In this document: positions 12,832-26,209 of the stretch, piece by piece
How the letters are laid out: every line of letters begins with the position of its first letter
Numbering within the stretch: the stretch's first letter is position 1
NCBI GenBank assembly: GCA_006503535.1
Contig: QYRS01000008.1
Span: 806,001 to 870,000, forward strand
Direction of reading: 5' to 3'
Source of the DNA: Arthrinium phaeospermum
Lineage: Eukaryota; Ascomycota; Sordariomycetes; Amphisphaeriales; Apiosporaceae
Length of the DNA: 64,000 nucleotides
Position numbers and translations under genes: made by a program
The notes under the pieces: generated by a model
What the model was told of the DNA's origin: nothing
Seen by the model: only the letters and a program-made list of their open reading frames with translations
Databases searched by the model: none

Positions 12832-15800
12832 TCACTGAACTGTGGTTGATGTAAGCCCGTCAACCCTCCAGTTGTTCCCTAAAGCGAGGAGCTTCCTCTT
12901 AATACCGTCGCTGAGGCGACAGCTAACTCCCTCGTCGATGGACTTGGCGGCGTAGAGGAGCACCTCCGTCGGAGTATCCAAGGTGGTGGTGCTGCCATCG
13001 CCGCGGGACAGGACAGGGATTCCATCCCCGTTCCATAAGTAGGCAATGACTGCGGGATCCTCAGGAGTCACCTGGTCAATAGCCACAAGACTCCCCTCGT
13101 CTCGCTTCTGGAAGTTGGGGTCTAGACGGGAGACGCTGTCTGTCCAGAGGATCAACGCGGCGCGGTAGAGAGCTGCACTCCACCATGTGGGGCGCCTGTC
13201 TGCGGGCATCGTTCTGATGAGACGCAGGACTTGCCCGCAGTGGAAGATCGACTCTTCACGTTGGTAGATGCAACGCTTGTGTCGTAGGGATAGCTCCCAG
13301 TATGATCCGTCAAAGCCCTCCCGGCGAGCTAATCGTTCGATCTCGGGGAAATTGGTCACGGCGTTCAGAGAAATCAGGTGATATAAGACCAAGTTGGTCT
13401 TGCTGACGGAGCAGCTGGGGTTGGAGTTGTACACTGCTATGGATAGTTCATACCAGGACTGTAGTAGAGCCTGAACTTCTTCGAGGCGCAGCATTGTGGA
13501 CGCTTTGGTGACTGTCCGGGATGCTGTGCGACGGGTGCTCAGTACGTCCGAGAAGCAGGATAGCATTTGCCTCAGGTGGCACAGGAGGCTTTGTAGAGGG
13601 TGGAGTAATAGGCGGAGTTGATGAGCGGATAAGGTGCTTTGCCTCCTTGACAGGTTTTCGTGTAAGAAATCCTGGAAGACATCGTAGAGAGAAGGGCTGA
13701 GAGATGGCGTGTTGAGCAATTGGGGGTTGACATTGGCCGTGCAGCCGTACAGCGACTGCATGGCTTGCTGCCACTGCTCGGCATTGGCCGACATCCAGAG
13801 AAGATCTGGGCCCGGAAGCGGTGCGCATAGCTCGCTGATGTTGAGTATAGGTGCTGTGTCATGGAACAGACTGAGTTCCTGGTCGACCATGACCCAGTTA
13901 TACACCAATCTTGTCGCGATGTCAGAACAGCATACCTACGATAACAACTCAGAATTCGGGGCATACCTGTTTTGAGTTTCACGAGCTAACCAGTCCCGCC
14001 ACTGCAGCTCGAGCGAGCCGTGGAAGTTGGGTATCATGGCGGGCTGCGCATCCAACATGCCTGCATGTTTCAACATCTAAAATGGCACATTAGGCAAATG
14101 TCGAGGTTTGGGCTTTCAGGAGTTTACTTACAGACAGGTACATGCCTCGTTGACCCAGCGAAATGTCCACTTTCGAAATGGTCAGAACTGGATCCTTTAC
14201 AGTCATCATCTTGGGGCAAGTATCGGACTTACTCAACCACTTGTCACCGCTCCAGGCCCCGAGGAGTGTAAAGAGCAAGGAACAGCGCACGGTAATGGGG
14301 TCTGCGCACATCTCGATATCCTTCTCAATCTAATGAGTTTGGAGTCAGCACTTATTCAGAAAAAGGAACGAGTATGGTACCCACTATGTCGAAAAGACTG
14401 ATGCGGCATGTTTCCACCAGTCCTGCACTCAAAGCTCTGGCTTCAGCAGTCGGTACAGCCGAAGCACCTTGTGCAATCATCAACAGAACAAGCAACGTGG
14501 AGGCTTTGTTGTTCTGAACCATCTCGTTGGGATCCACGCAACCTGTGGAAACCAATGAGTAGAAGAAGGATAAGCTGCGTACGTAGCTTCGAAGGAAGTA
14601 TTCCAGTATCTTCGAAGGTGGGAGTACCAAGAACGTCGCCAGGCCAGGACCAGAGAATCGGTCCTTGCTATACCCGCTTAGACCTCCTCGATGTATCTCA
14701 AGGGCCTTGTGCAGGAAGGTTTGTGTTATCGCCAGCATGTTATCCCTAGTCCTCGACTGCAGTGGTACCACTGAGGCAAGATCAGCCGCATCCCAATCGA
14801 CCTGCTCTAGGTAACGCTCCAGTGTATCCCATGTGTTTTCTTGTTTGCTCTTCTGTTCCAAGCTCTCGAGGTGTACGATGGCGGTGCGAGGGCAAGTGCC
14901 GGAATACACTGGTGGGGTGCATCGGGCCAACGGCCAAGCGGCTTCAGCGGCAAGGACAACTTCGAGATCAGCGGTATCGTTGGGACTTGAGACGGCTACA
15001 TCTGTAGGCTTGACTGTCGGTTCATATTCGCCATTCGACATGATGCTGGTGCTCGTGCTTCGTGTGTGGATAGAGCCCCTTGATGAGCTCATCTGTTCTG
15101 AGTTAGACGAGGCGTCGCTCATCTCAGCAAAAGGTGGCATAGGTACATCAGTTGTCCCCAGCGGTAGATTTGTTGCCGGGTACATGTCGTTTAGGTCCAA
15201 TGAGTACTCGGGCCAAACAAGCATATCGTTATAGTTGTGGTCTTGGTGCAGAAAGTCGCTTCCCAACATGAGCTCATCTAAGTCGACTTTGGCATGCGGA
15301 GATGGGAAGTTGCTCTCGGTGCCAGGGTGGGAGTTCGCCGGCGAATCGTTCTTGTGAGTGTGAGGGCTCTCACCCTGCTGTATCCTTGGGTCTATAGTAC
15401 TCATAGCGTTGGGAGATACCATCGGCTTTGCTATAGAATCTTGTTTCATGCCGCCATCGAGATCCATGAATGCCGGGTTCATTGTAGTGTTGACTGTGAC
15501 TTGGGGTACGGGCGGCTGGTTTTGCAAAGCCGCAGCGGCTCGCAAGGCCGCCTTGGAAGATCTAGTCGACTCTCGAGTTAGTTTTGTATGGGGAAAATGC
15601 CACTCGCAGTGAGGCTATATGGTCGCGGCGTACCGTCTTGCGAATCTGGCTGCGCATGGTAACCCTTTGTCGGCACACCGGGCACAAGGAACTCGCTTAT
15701 CACAGCCTGTCTACTCGTGGCCGTCCAGTCAGTATCTTTTACGAAAACAGATATGCAAGTCTCAAGTTACCTTTGCCTGTGCGCAATTCAGACAAGCAAT

Positions 15801-16172
15801 GGGTTGCTTCCCAACCACAGTAGGAGGTGCCCCCGGGTTGGTGTCCAGGGCTGGTTGTTCATGGTAAGTAGAGAAATGGCCTGGGTAGTAACTCGGTTAG
15901 TTTTGCTGTTCCCATATACACTCATTCGCTGGGCAGTCACATCCAGGAGGTTCACGTACGCTGGAGAAGGTCCCTTCTTGCGAATGAGAGCTGGCAGCTC
16001 TGACAGCGATGCGGCTTTACGTTGGTATGAACTGGTATGTGACGCTCAAGATGCTCCTAGAGAAGAGACTCCTGTTAGCAACATGAGAGCTGGCAGGAAC
16101 ACCACCAACAAAGTACGACTTGCGTACCTTCCGAGTGAACTGCTTGCCGCAGTATGCACAGTAGACGACCAT
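12832..16172 (-). CDS. CMR1: CMR1/PIG1-type melanin transcription factor (C2H2 + Zn2Cys6)
   Basis: Nine exons by my reading: 16172-16128, 16056-15960, 15880-15771, 15710-15634, 15561-14385, 14329-14233, 14169-14132, 14076-13967 and 13909-12832, giving 942 residues with all phases consistent. Residues 5-25 are a C2H2 finger (C5, C8, H21, H25) and 33-54 a second one (C33, C36, H49, H54). Residues 77-103 are a Zn2Cys6 cluster (ACLNCAQAKTGC then VPCARC). This unusual pairing is the hallmark of the Colletotrichum CMR1, Magnaporthe PIG1 and Alternaria CmrA regulators, which activate DHN-melanin genes in the nucleus. A long Ser/Asp-rich linker and a helical fungal-specific middle/C-terminal region follow. 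The nearby naphthol reductase on the same strand fits its known targets. Splice sites in the small exons 6-8 are the least certain. The ATG at 16172 is chosen because the first finger follows at once. Confidence 0.93.
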
Positions 16173-19100
16173 GTTGACGACGACCCTGGGCGTTGGTTGT
16201 GTACGTGTAAGTGGTTGCGGTTGTGTCGTTTCTTTCTTACATCCGTCGATGTTCTTGGACGATACCGTGTAAGTCAAGCAAGGGTAGGCGAAAGCTAGTA
16301 GATGAGATGCAAAGGGTATATACGAGCGAGCGACAGGTGAAAATCCCAAGCCAAAGTAAATATATCAGAACCCCCGTGAAAAGAGTGGCATCATAGGCAG
16401 AAAGCGATTATAGGATGGAATGGAGGAGCGCCAGGTTTCTTAATAAAGAAGCGGTTGGCGGCGTTTTTGGATAGTCTTGTGAGTAAGTCGACTGGAGTAC
16501 GTAGCGTAGTAGGAGGTACAACCAAGCAAAGAAAATGCGGGAGGCTTCTCAGCGGGCCAAGCCAAGCTAAACAGATCTGACGCCCAGTATTCGGTCGGTA
16601 CGTACTGCTTGCAACTAGCATCAAGGTACCTGAGCAGAGGTAGCTTACATACTGATTCTGTTTAGCGTTTGCGTTTGATCTATAATCTTTCGCACAGTCG
16701 CCCCAGGGACTCGGGATGCGTTGCTGCAGGACCTCTCTGTTCGCTTCCGTGCTGGGTGGGTTGGGTTGGGATTGGGTTGAGCTGGGCTTGGTGCTGATGC
16801 TAATGCTGACAGTGCTCAATGCTGGATGCTGGTGGTGCTGCGCTGGGCTGCGTTGGTTGGCTACGCCCTGGGAGACTGTACCTACACCCACACACATCCT
16901 ACATATGCAAGTAGGTGGGTAACTATATCTGTAACTTGTGAATGCATTGTTTGATAAATATATCTACTTTGGGTACTTCTGAAAAGCAGCCAGATACAAC
17001 AGCGATGTGTGTATGGAGGGTCGAACTCGAAGACGAGCAGCATCCCATTTCTGGCTTGGTGCTTGGTTCGAGACATTGGCCGACAAAAAAGAAGAAGAAT
17101 AGGCAATAGGAAGTACATACCTCTTCCACGCACCACGGCTACCTCTATCCCCCTGTAGCCCTCCCTGTCAAGAGCAGCCTCTGCCAGGATGAGAGCCCCA
17201 AACTCTGATTCTGTACATGTTGAGCTTTCCCATAATCCCATTGTTCGAAACGGAAAACCGGGGCCCAATGGGATCTGAGCGGCAACCCCAGCTCAGTAAG
17301 CCATTGGCCGACTTGCTAGGTATTCGGCGCAGAGTATGTATGCAAATAGATGGGATAGGTTGGAACATGTTGCCGGTTGCTCCTTTGGGCAACCAGGTTA
17401 GATACGGATATACCACAGAAATAGGTGGGTGGGTGTGAATACTGAAAGTAATGACCATTTCCAGGCACATGTTGCTTTGGTTTATGTAAGTTGATATGCC
17501 AATGAATGTACCGCCGCTCTCCTGGCCTAAACTATCCGCCTGTTCATCTGCGTGTAGGGCTTAGTTTTTACTCCAGTTGAGGTGTGGATGGATGGATCTA
17601 TGAGTGGGCATGTGGGCGCGTGTGTGTGTGTGTGGGTGGTGCGGGTGGGTGGTCGAGAGTGGTGAGTGCCTGCTGTGACCTTTGAAGATGTGCCGAGCGT
17701 AATCTAGCCTCTAGACACATGACGAAGCGGAAGAGAAGGCATCTTTTCCAAGGCGGGATCCAACGTGGACAAGAGCCGACCTAGAGATCCAACGTGAAAA
17801 AGAACCGATTCGCCCGAACCTAATTGGTCCCGACAGAAGATACGACCTAAGCGATTGGTGTTGTTGGCCAAGCTTCAATGTTGGTCTTGTGTTGTGCGTG
17901 TGGTGCTGTGCTCTGAAGAGACGTGCCTGAGCTGAAGAACGGCCTAAGGTTCAGTACCTACAGTGAGTACCCACCTTCCTTGCGGGACGATGTTGATGTA
18001 CTTACACTGGAGACCATGCTCCAGTCCTCACATCAATTGAATCCCTCGTACATCAATTCATCTAGACCGTAATGACCACACTCTGCTTACAATCCATCCA
18101 TTTGGATATCTTGCCTCTTACCCCTGCTCTTGAGGGTGTTGTCGGTACATGGGCCCAAATTAAGCTATGCTGCTAGAGCTGCACGTCTCGGTCCAGAGCT
18201 GCCTCAGAGCTGAGATTATCGGTCCAACAGGCCCCTCGGCCATATGCTAACGGCTTACACCTCCACCCCCATCCCAATCAGATCTACTGGACGCCTGACT
18301 CTGAGAGCCCCAGTTCTCTGCCCCCCAGGATCGACGACCCCCCACTATTCACTTGCTGCGGTACTACATGTAGCTATATCACCACGATTATTATATTTCA
18401 GATAGGTACGCCTGCACCACACCCGGGGGTTCATCTACTAACATGAAGAAAAAGGCCATGTGGGCGAAGCATGTAGGGTATGATATGCGATGCGCCGACA
18501 ACTGCCTGTTTCCTCTTATCTGTGTATGACGACCAAGTACAAGCGGCCTAACAAAACGTACGTTGTTGGCCATCCCCATCCAAAGAAAGAGAAGAAAAGG
18601 ACAAAATGCTACCTCTTGGCAACCTCATACCGACGAGGCGGTCGTTGCTATATTCTCGTTGCATTGCATCGGGCTGATCGGGGACGCCACCGGCGAGAGT
18701 GTCAACTCGGATGGCAACCAACCGAGCCAAATAATGGACAAGGTCGTTAGAGTTAAAAAACTCCTTCCTCGTCCCAGACAGATAAATTAGTGCGGCGTGG
18801 GCGGCGGCGCGCAAAGAAACGATGCAGTCAGTCCCCCATTGGTATGTTTCACAGTGGCTTGCACTTGTTGGACTGGAAGGGCAAGGTATGCATGCAAGTA
18901 CATACATACGTTGAGACTGGGGAGGAAGAAAGAAAAAAAAAGCCACACGTGGATTGTTATCTGTCGGTCAGCAAAAAATAAATCAGCCGCTTAGATAGAT
19001 AGACACACCGCGTCATAGGGACCTTATCAGACAGAGCTGAGGAGGACGTCGAGAAAATGCTCGTTCGCGACGTCAAGTGACTGAAGCTCGCCTGAACCAG

Positions 19101-20898
19101 TCTATTCACACACACACACACAATGTCACGATGGTGGCCTCGGGCCCCCAAAGAAGACGGGAACATCGAACATCGGACAAGTTGCACAATTGGCCCTTTA
19201 GACGGGCCAGCCGCTAGAGAAAAGAAACAGTGCTGTTGGTTCCTGTCCTCGCCCTCGTCCTCGTCCTCGTACCTGAATGCGCACAGACTAGTGTTGCTGT
19301 GTCGTATCCATCTCTGTCAAAGCATGTCTGTCCACTAGGCATTTCCAACATCTGAAGTCGTCGTCGTCGTCGCCCTCGCCGTGGCCGTGGTGGTCCAAGA
19401 CCGGCATGACGAAAACCATCTGTGTCACCTGGCCCACACGGTTGCTATCCGTCCACCCAGCCGTCTGGGTGCGATGCTATGTCCTTTCCACATAACACTA
19501 CTGTAAGGTTTATTTCTGTCTCAGATCAAGATGTGCGATGTGCATGGGTGGGAAAGGCCAGTAATTCGAGAAACTCATTGCTCGCATTACGACTTTGTTG
19601 GTTGCCACGAGGGGGAACCTTTGCCCAGTATGTCGTGTAAGTGTAAGCGGAGGTATTTTGATGACTGTCTTAGATACCTCCTCTCAATGTGTGCATGACT
19701 GACTGGCTACTACGTTTTATTTTTACCAGTATATCGGGTATATCGTATAGGTCCCTCGGCCTCTAGCTAGCTGCCCTTCGTCAGTGTTGTTGTCTATTAC
19801 CTGGCATTGAAGTAGCAAATGCATGTATATCAAGTACCTTGTGGGAAGTATTTTTGCTTGATTGGATCCCTCGGTCAACACAAGCCCAGCCTTTCTTTTA
19901 ATTCCCGTCTGCCGCAGCATCGACTGAACATGTCTCAACCTTATGTGCGTACCTTGGCCCATTTCGTGCTACTTGCTGACTTGTTGCTTAATTGCCTGTG
20001 TGAAGCTTCTGTCGTACTCTGCACTGTTTTTTCTCCCTCTGTCTTTTTCTCCCCTCGCACCGCTCGGTCGTCGCACAAGCAGTTTTCGTCTAGTAGTCAA
20101 CCGTTTCACGACCGAGTAAGCCGGGTTTCGGTGCATAGTTCTAGAAAAGAAGAAAACAACAGCATACGTGTATGCAGTGCCGGTATATTTCATGTAGGTA
20201 ATGAAAATCAGCTACACCAGGTATGTAAAGTCGGTATGGATATAGGCCAAGCAAGCCAAGCCGGCAAACAAGAAAAGAAAATGATCAACACCGCCGTCGT
20301 CCAAAATAAACCTACAACATATTGACAGGACAGGCTTCATTATACCTACCTACCTGCACACAGCTTGCGTGTGTTTGTGGCACCCACCGATTCGTCCAAT
20401 GGACCGGCCAAGGGCAGCCTCACCTTGCGACTGGCCCCGGCCAACCATCGTGGGGAAATGGTTTTTTGTTTTGTTTTTTTCTCTCTTTCTCTTTCCCCTT
20501 ATTTCGTGAAATCAGCGGTCTCAACACAATGTGTCTTGTGCCTGAATAGTCGCCGATCCTTACCCCTCGTAGACCCCTTGTCTCTACCGGTCGGTATTTG
20601 GGCCCCGGCTGAACTCATGTCGACTTCGGTCCACCATTTGCGCGCCAAGGCCCAGGCGATGCGCGAAGGGCGACGCCATCTCATCGGGCTTATATCCCCA
20701 CCCACGTCTTCGTCGTATTATTGGTATCCCCGCCAGCCAGCGTCAAGCCCGCCCGACCGCCCGCCCGTCTATCCGTCCAGGGTTATTTTTTTTTTTCCTT
20801 CTCTTCCTGTTTGATTGTGCTGTTCCAAGCCCCGAAATTGATTGGCGGTGATGACGATGACATCGTTCGTCCGTCGAGTCGTACTCTGCCGCGCCCTG

Positions 20899-20921
20899 CC
20901 CCCCCCCCCCCCCCCCCCCCC
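20899..20921. repeat. Poly-C run of 23 bases
   Basis: An uninterrupted C homopolymer of 23 bases preceded by GCGCCCTG. The opposite strand is a 23-G run able to form G-quadruplex structures. Such runs are also error-prone in sequencing, so the exact length is uncertain. Confidence 0.9.
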
Positions 20922-23900
20922 GGTTACACGAGGAAGCGTTCGATTCTCTTCGGTCCCGAACCAAAGGCGAGATACCCGAATGGCCAACCACACTCCCTCC
21001 TCGCTCCCTTTGCTCTTGCTGCAGCTGACAGGTGGGCAGCTTGTTGCGACCGCCTCGACTCATCCGACAGATAGCCACAATTACCCCATCGGTGACTCTT
21101 CGGGCTCTTTCGTATGACGCGGGGACTTACATGTCATGCAGCTGCCTGTGGCGCCGTCGTTCTGAAGACCCAGGAGTTCGTGAGTTCGTCGGCAAGGCTG
21201 TGTGTGTCGTTGGCGTTGGCGGATGCGTATATTCCTGGGCTGTTGGTTTGTTGCTGCCATACTTGTCCTACCTTGCCCCTCAGCCTCATCCGTCTCTAGC
21301 TGTGAAAGTGTATTGTGGGCGTATCGTAGGTGTGTGTATGTGTACATGAAGCAACCAACCTGTGTTGCGGTGAATAATCAGTAATCATTAGGCCATATAA
21401 CATTTTGTCTTATGAGTCCGATAGCGTCGTGAGGGTGTGTAAGAGCATGACGAATGCAGCGAGGTCTCTTTCCGTTTTCCACGGGATGTTATTGGCTAGG
21501 GATCGAGTCGATGAGTCCAGCTGTTCTTTCAGCCCTGGGTTTGTGTGTGTTGGTGACGACTTGTTCTCGTCGTTTCATCGTCCGGCATCGCCAACCGGCA
21601 TCAATGAATCTGAGGGGTACTGCCCGTGTTTCATCTTCCGAAAGGCGTCTGGCAGCAGGACTTCCCAGCTTCATGCAGCTCCGGGGGATCTTCGATAGGT
21701 TCCGGGGTGGTGTGGTTGATCAAGAATCGTCGCGTCGCCTATACACCCTCTTCTTCCCGTTTGGTTGATCTTCGTTCCCTGGCGTGGATATCAAGTGTGT
21801 CTGTCCCTCGAGCGGTCACATGGCCAACTTTTGCCTCAACAGAGAGCTATGGAGATGGTTTTTTAAAAGAGAACATCAGATTATAATACATTCTCTACTT
21901 TCTAGAGCAGAATGTCAGGAAACCCCGAGCCGCTATCGTCATCTGGAACAAGAGTCTAATTTCCGGGCCGGACTATAGTCCTTCGGATATCCCCATCTCA
22001 CTTCGTAAGGCCCAGCTTTCAGAGACCCACCTGGCTCTTATACAGTCCGGCTAACCGACGAACAGTACCAACAGCTTGGGAATCGTCACGGGCAGGGCCT
22101 CCATAGGCTCCAGTGGCACTACAGTTTCTCATGGAAGGAAGCCAGCATACAATACAGGCAGTCCCGTCCCGGCACCACGCATTGGTGCTCTCCTATGCAA
22201 CTACACCTGACGGGCCAAGTTGCCAATTTCCCTTGAGATTATGCCATGATATACGTTACCTCCACGCAGGCGTGCCTCCCTGGCATCCTCATGCCGATAT
22301 ATCACACGATCTGCACGGATATTGCCTTGCGGAGTCACGTCGGACAAGTGACCATGAAGCCTGCCTTTCACCGTCGGGAACTCCCTGGTCTAGTCCCTGC
22401 GAGCCAAGGGAGTAATCTGTAGGGGTCGAACGCTGCCAGTGAGTGATATCCCGTGTCAGCGGGAAATTCCGGCGCAGAATATCTGACTGATACTGCCACT
22501 TTGCCTCATGCCCGAACACCACAGCAAGGTGCACCGTCGAACGACCGACGCGCAAGCTACAACCACCGACCCCCGACATCATTGACACTGAATCACTCGC
22601 CTGTATCTCTCCAGTCGCCGAAAAGGGGGACGATGGTGTCTGTTAGTTCCCACAGCAGATCACGGTGTGAAGGTGAAGCCTCTTCGGTGTTGTGGTACAC
22701 CGTTGTGCTGACCGTAGCTCGCCACCCGAGACGCAGCATGGGTCTATGTAGCACTGGATTCAGACACACGGGCTATCCAATACGCCTCCAGGGTATTTGT
22801 TGATCTTGTGACCTTTGCTTAGTATGTGACCTCTCGGTGAAGGCTCTCGAAGACCGAGACATCGTATACCCCGACGTCCGGACATCGGTGGACGTTTTTC
22901 GGTACTCCGGAATTTTGCATCCAAGGGGCCTTTGCTGCAGGCCCCTCTAGCAAACAAGAGGGCATATTATTTGAGATTACTGCTACCGGTATCCATTCTC
23001 CCTGCCGTGCTGATGGTGATATCGTAAAGTCGTCGTGGTCCAGGAGGGCTAGCCGCCTTCTCGTAGAATCTCATGCCGTGCCGTCGTCGTCGTCGTCATG
23101 AGCAGCTAAACCGCGCGCAGTAGGCCATACAAAATCTGCATATTATATCAGCCAACGGGAGACGGGTCAGGTTCGAGCCAAGCACCCACACACCACGTTG
23201 GATGGCGGCGGACTACCTACTACAGATGCATGCGGGGCGACAGCTTGGGCTTGCCCAGAACCACCAGTGACGTCCGGGCAGTCGTTCATGCATGTTGCAC
23301 TCTGAAACGGCGCCGATCGATAGAGAGGCCACGGGCGAGTGGGCTGACATTTCTCTACTAGTCCCATCCAATGATCGGCGGGTGACATTCCCCATTATAC
23401 CCTCGCCCGCCATTGGGGCTCTCTCTCTCTCTCTCGTGTAAGCCTTCGGCTCTGCCTTCCCACCCCATGTTCCGCCGCCGCCGGCGGACCATGCCATGAT
23501 ACGATGTTTGCCCTTCTCTTTTGAGTTTGCACCCACATACATCGCGCCGTATGCCACTAGAGCCGGCGGGCGAGCAAGTGTGTGCCGCGTATGATGATGC
23601 GTCGTATATGTGCCAAGACCAGACAAGGAGGCAGGCAAGCAACGCGTGGACTTTCCCTGCTGCAGGAGAAGGAGGAAAAGGCCCAGCCAATCCCTCGAGA
23701 AACCGGCAGACGCCCCCTTTTTTCCTGCAATGCGCCGCAAGCCTGGGTTACATGACGGAAGGGCGAGATGTACGCCGGAAGTTGCCCTCTGGCCCTCTGG
23801 CCCATCGTCCCATCGCCCCCTCCCCCCTTCCCCTCCCCTACTACTGCTACCGGGAGCCACCATGCGGCATATCAGGAGACCTTGCGTAACCCGACTTGTT

Positions 23901-24115
23901 AGGGATCTGCCTATTGGTGGTGGGCATGGGAGCGGCGGCGGCTTGCCGCTGGTGGGAGCAAAAGATCCAGGGGTCTTGATAGGCCGGTCTCCAAGGACCC
24001 GGCTTCCATATACTCTCTTTTCCTGCGTCTAGACGCAGTAGTATGCATGTGCCGCTGCCCTTGATTCCCATCTACGTATGCATGCACGGCTAAGGGATAG
24101 GGAGGCAAGGAGAGG

Positions 24116-24152
24116 CGGGCGGGCGAAGGCGGGCGGGCGAAGGGTCGGTCAC
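24116..24152 (+). repeat. G-quadruplex-like G3 cluster
   Basis: Five GGG runs occur within about 37 bases, made by a tandem duplication of a GGCGGGCGGGCGAA unit. The loops are 1, about 7, 1 and about 4 bases, which fits the usual G3 plus N1-7 quadruplex pattern. No gene is adjacent. Confidence 0.75.
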
Positions 24153-26209
24153 CTGAGCAAGCACCCACAGGGGAGTGGGCATCTATAAAGGGCACCCGCT
24201 TCCAAACCTTCCCGCCCTACCTCCTCGGCCATTGTTTCACACGCAAAAGCCTCACAACCCACTTCCATCGAAGACACATCCGAATGGCTTGCAAGGTCAT
24301 GCACCCTGACCTCTCCACCCTGCACTTACGACAACATCCGGAAGCCAGCTCAAAAAGAAATCTGGGAGACGGGTGATGGATGAAACAGTCAGATGCAGGC
24401 AGGCTCTCGAGGTTGGGTCAAGAAACACTTGGGATGGCTTCAGTAAAACCAGACAGACATACCTATGACGTTCGTTGCGGCCAAGTACTCTCTGGATTGG
24501 ATGGGGCGAGAGGTATCAATCAATGCCTAGGTATGTGGCAAGACAGGAAGAGGCGTTGCTATGCATACGCAGGAAGACAGAACATACAATGGCGTCGACC
24601 ACTCCGATATGGATCCAGAGCTCTTCGTCATTTGTACCAGATCGCGTCTTGGGGTATCGTCGAGGGTGGATACTCCGGTTTAGGGGAAGGGGTCAAGCAA
24701 CGATCAACCCAGGAACGTCTTACTACAGGTACTCGAGAGCCCAGGTCAAGGGTACCTAGATACGTACATCGAATCCCAACTGATGATGACGGCGGCACCA
24801 AGAAAAAAAAAACCATCGATACTTCTCTACAAGCAAGGAGGAGTGGAGGCGGGTTCTGGTATAATAGAAACAAGAGGCAGATCGACGAGATACCCACTAT
24901 GACGATTCGAGGAGGGTGGACTGGAGAACAGTGATCGACATGCCAATCGACATCCAAGTGACCATGGCTAGACGAGCGTACGTTATCCGATACTTGCCGC
25001 AGAGGGTCTGGTCCTCAAGTTTAGGGGACATCTCAACAGGTCGATCTTGTGCAGCATCCGTCCCCAACACAGGCCTTCCAGGGGCAGATTATACGACCGC
25101 TGACTCTGATCCTGAGGACCGACTTCGGACCTCACCGACCTTCCTACTCTGGCCAAGAGCGACATTTCCCGTAGCCATCCCGATCGCCTGCCGTTTGGGG
25201 GACATGGTCTCCAAGCCACTCTTGCATGTACCAGACTCGGACGATTGGCCGCTAGAACTTGTTTGGCACTTGCCTGGAGGATCAGAACTTGCCCTGGGTG
25301 ATTCTGGTTGTTTGAAGAGGATGAAAAAAGCTTAGAGGCTCACTAAAATCTGTTGTCGGTAGGGTCTAGAGCTTGAGTCCTGCGCCTGTATACATGTTCT
25401 GAGAGACTCTCCGTGACCATAAGGTATCCTTCACTTGTCAGCGGCATCATGTTACCCCATTGCTTGTCTTACGATTGCACCAGATCAAAGCAAAGTCAGA
25501 AATGCCAGAGGACCCCCCTGGTAACATCCGTCGCTGGTCAAGCTTATTGTACTTCGTCCTATGAATCGGGGTTGGGTAATCCAGTATCTAGAGCATCTTC
25601 TGCGAGTAGACATGGTATTAAACCACCAATATGGACCAAAAGTATGCGCAGTACATTATACAGTAAAGACTGGACCACCATGCTGGTTATCGTAGCTGCT
25701 ACTATAATGGCACTAAGAAAACCAACTTGCACACATTTTAGAAGAACAAAGACGGAATAAGGGATCACGTATCATATCCTGGAAGTTGAGATCGCGGAGA
25801 TATCACAACATTGCTTCATGTATGCGGCAAGCTTCATTGTTCAAACTGCGTGACCAGCATATCTATCTACCCCTTTCACGCAGTGATTGAATCACACCTC
25901 AAGACGATATTTGATACCCGAGATCCAGTCTATTCCTTTCGATAACTCGCTGCCTTTACACAGAATTGTAATTGATAAGAATGTGTCTCTAATCTTCTTC
26001 TTACGCTCAGCTCGCCCATCTTCCCTCCTCCCGCGACCCCTTTACTTTCCTCCACTTCCTCCCCCTTTTTGTCTTCTCGCTGCCTTTCCCAACTACAACA
26101 TGATGTGTAAAAAAAAGAGTATCGGAATTTTTTCTTTCTCTCAATGATGCACCAGAATAGATGGGGTGAGTAAGTAGTTCAAAGTCAAAGTAAAAACAAG
26201 GACGCTTTC

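Larger units (their letters stand above)
16173..26209. other. Ten-kilobase gene-poor stretch
   Basis: No family-like or codon-biased open frame was found between the CMR1-type regulator and the OSBP gene. Frames of 100-216 codons exist (for example minus strand 23213-23863 and plus strand 24380-24934) but are low-complexity or shuffled-looking. The stretch holds many simple repeats: GT/CA runs, GTC trinucleotides near 19360 and 23090, a 23-base poly-C at 20899-20921, and G3 clusters at 24116-24152. The part nearest 16.2-18 kb should contain the regulator's promoter. A non-coding transcript or a highly diverged gene cannot be excluded. Confidence 0.55.

Noticed and set aside
23160..23190. GGTTCGAGCC resembling a tRNA B-box
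   Set aside because: No matching acceptor or anticodon stems or A-box at the right distance; no tRNA could be folded here or elsewhere in the window.
23213..23863. 216-codon minus-strand open frame
   Set aside because: Gly/Arg/Ser-rich, overlaps open frames on the other strand, no domain or start context; looks like chance in GC-rich repeats.
24380..24934. 184-codon plus-strand open frame
   Set aside because: No family-like pattern, contains a poly-Lys tract from an A-run, and no splice-consistent extension.
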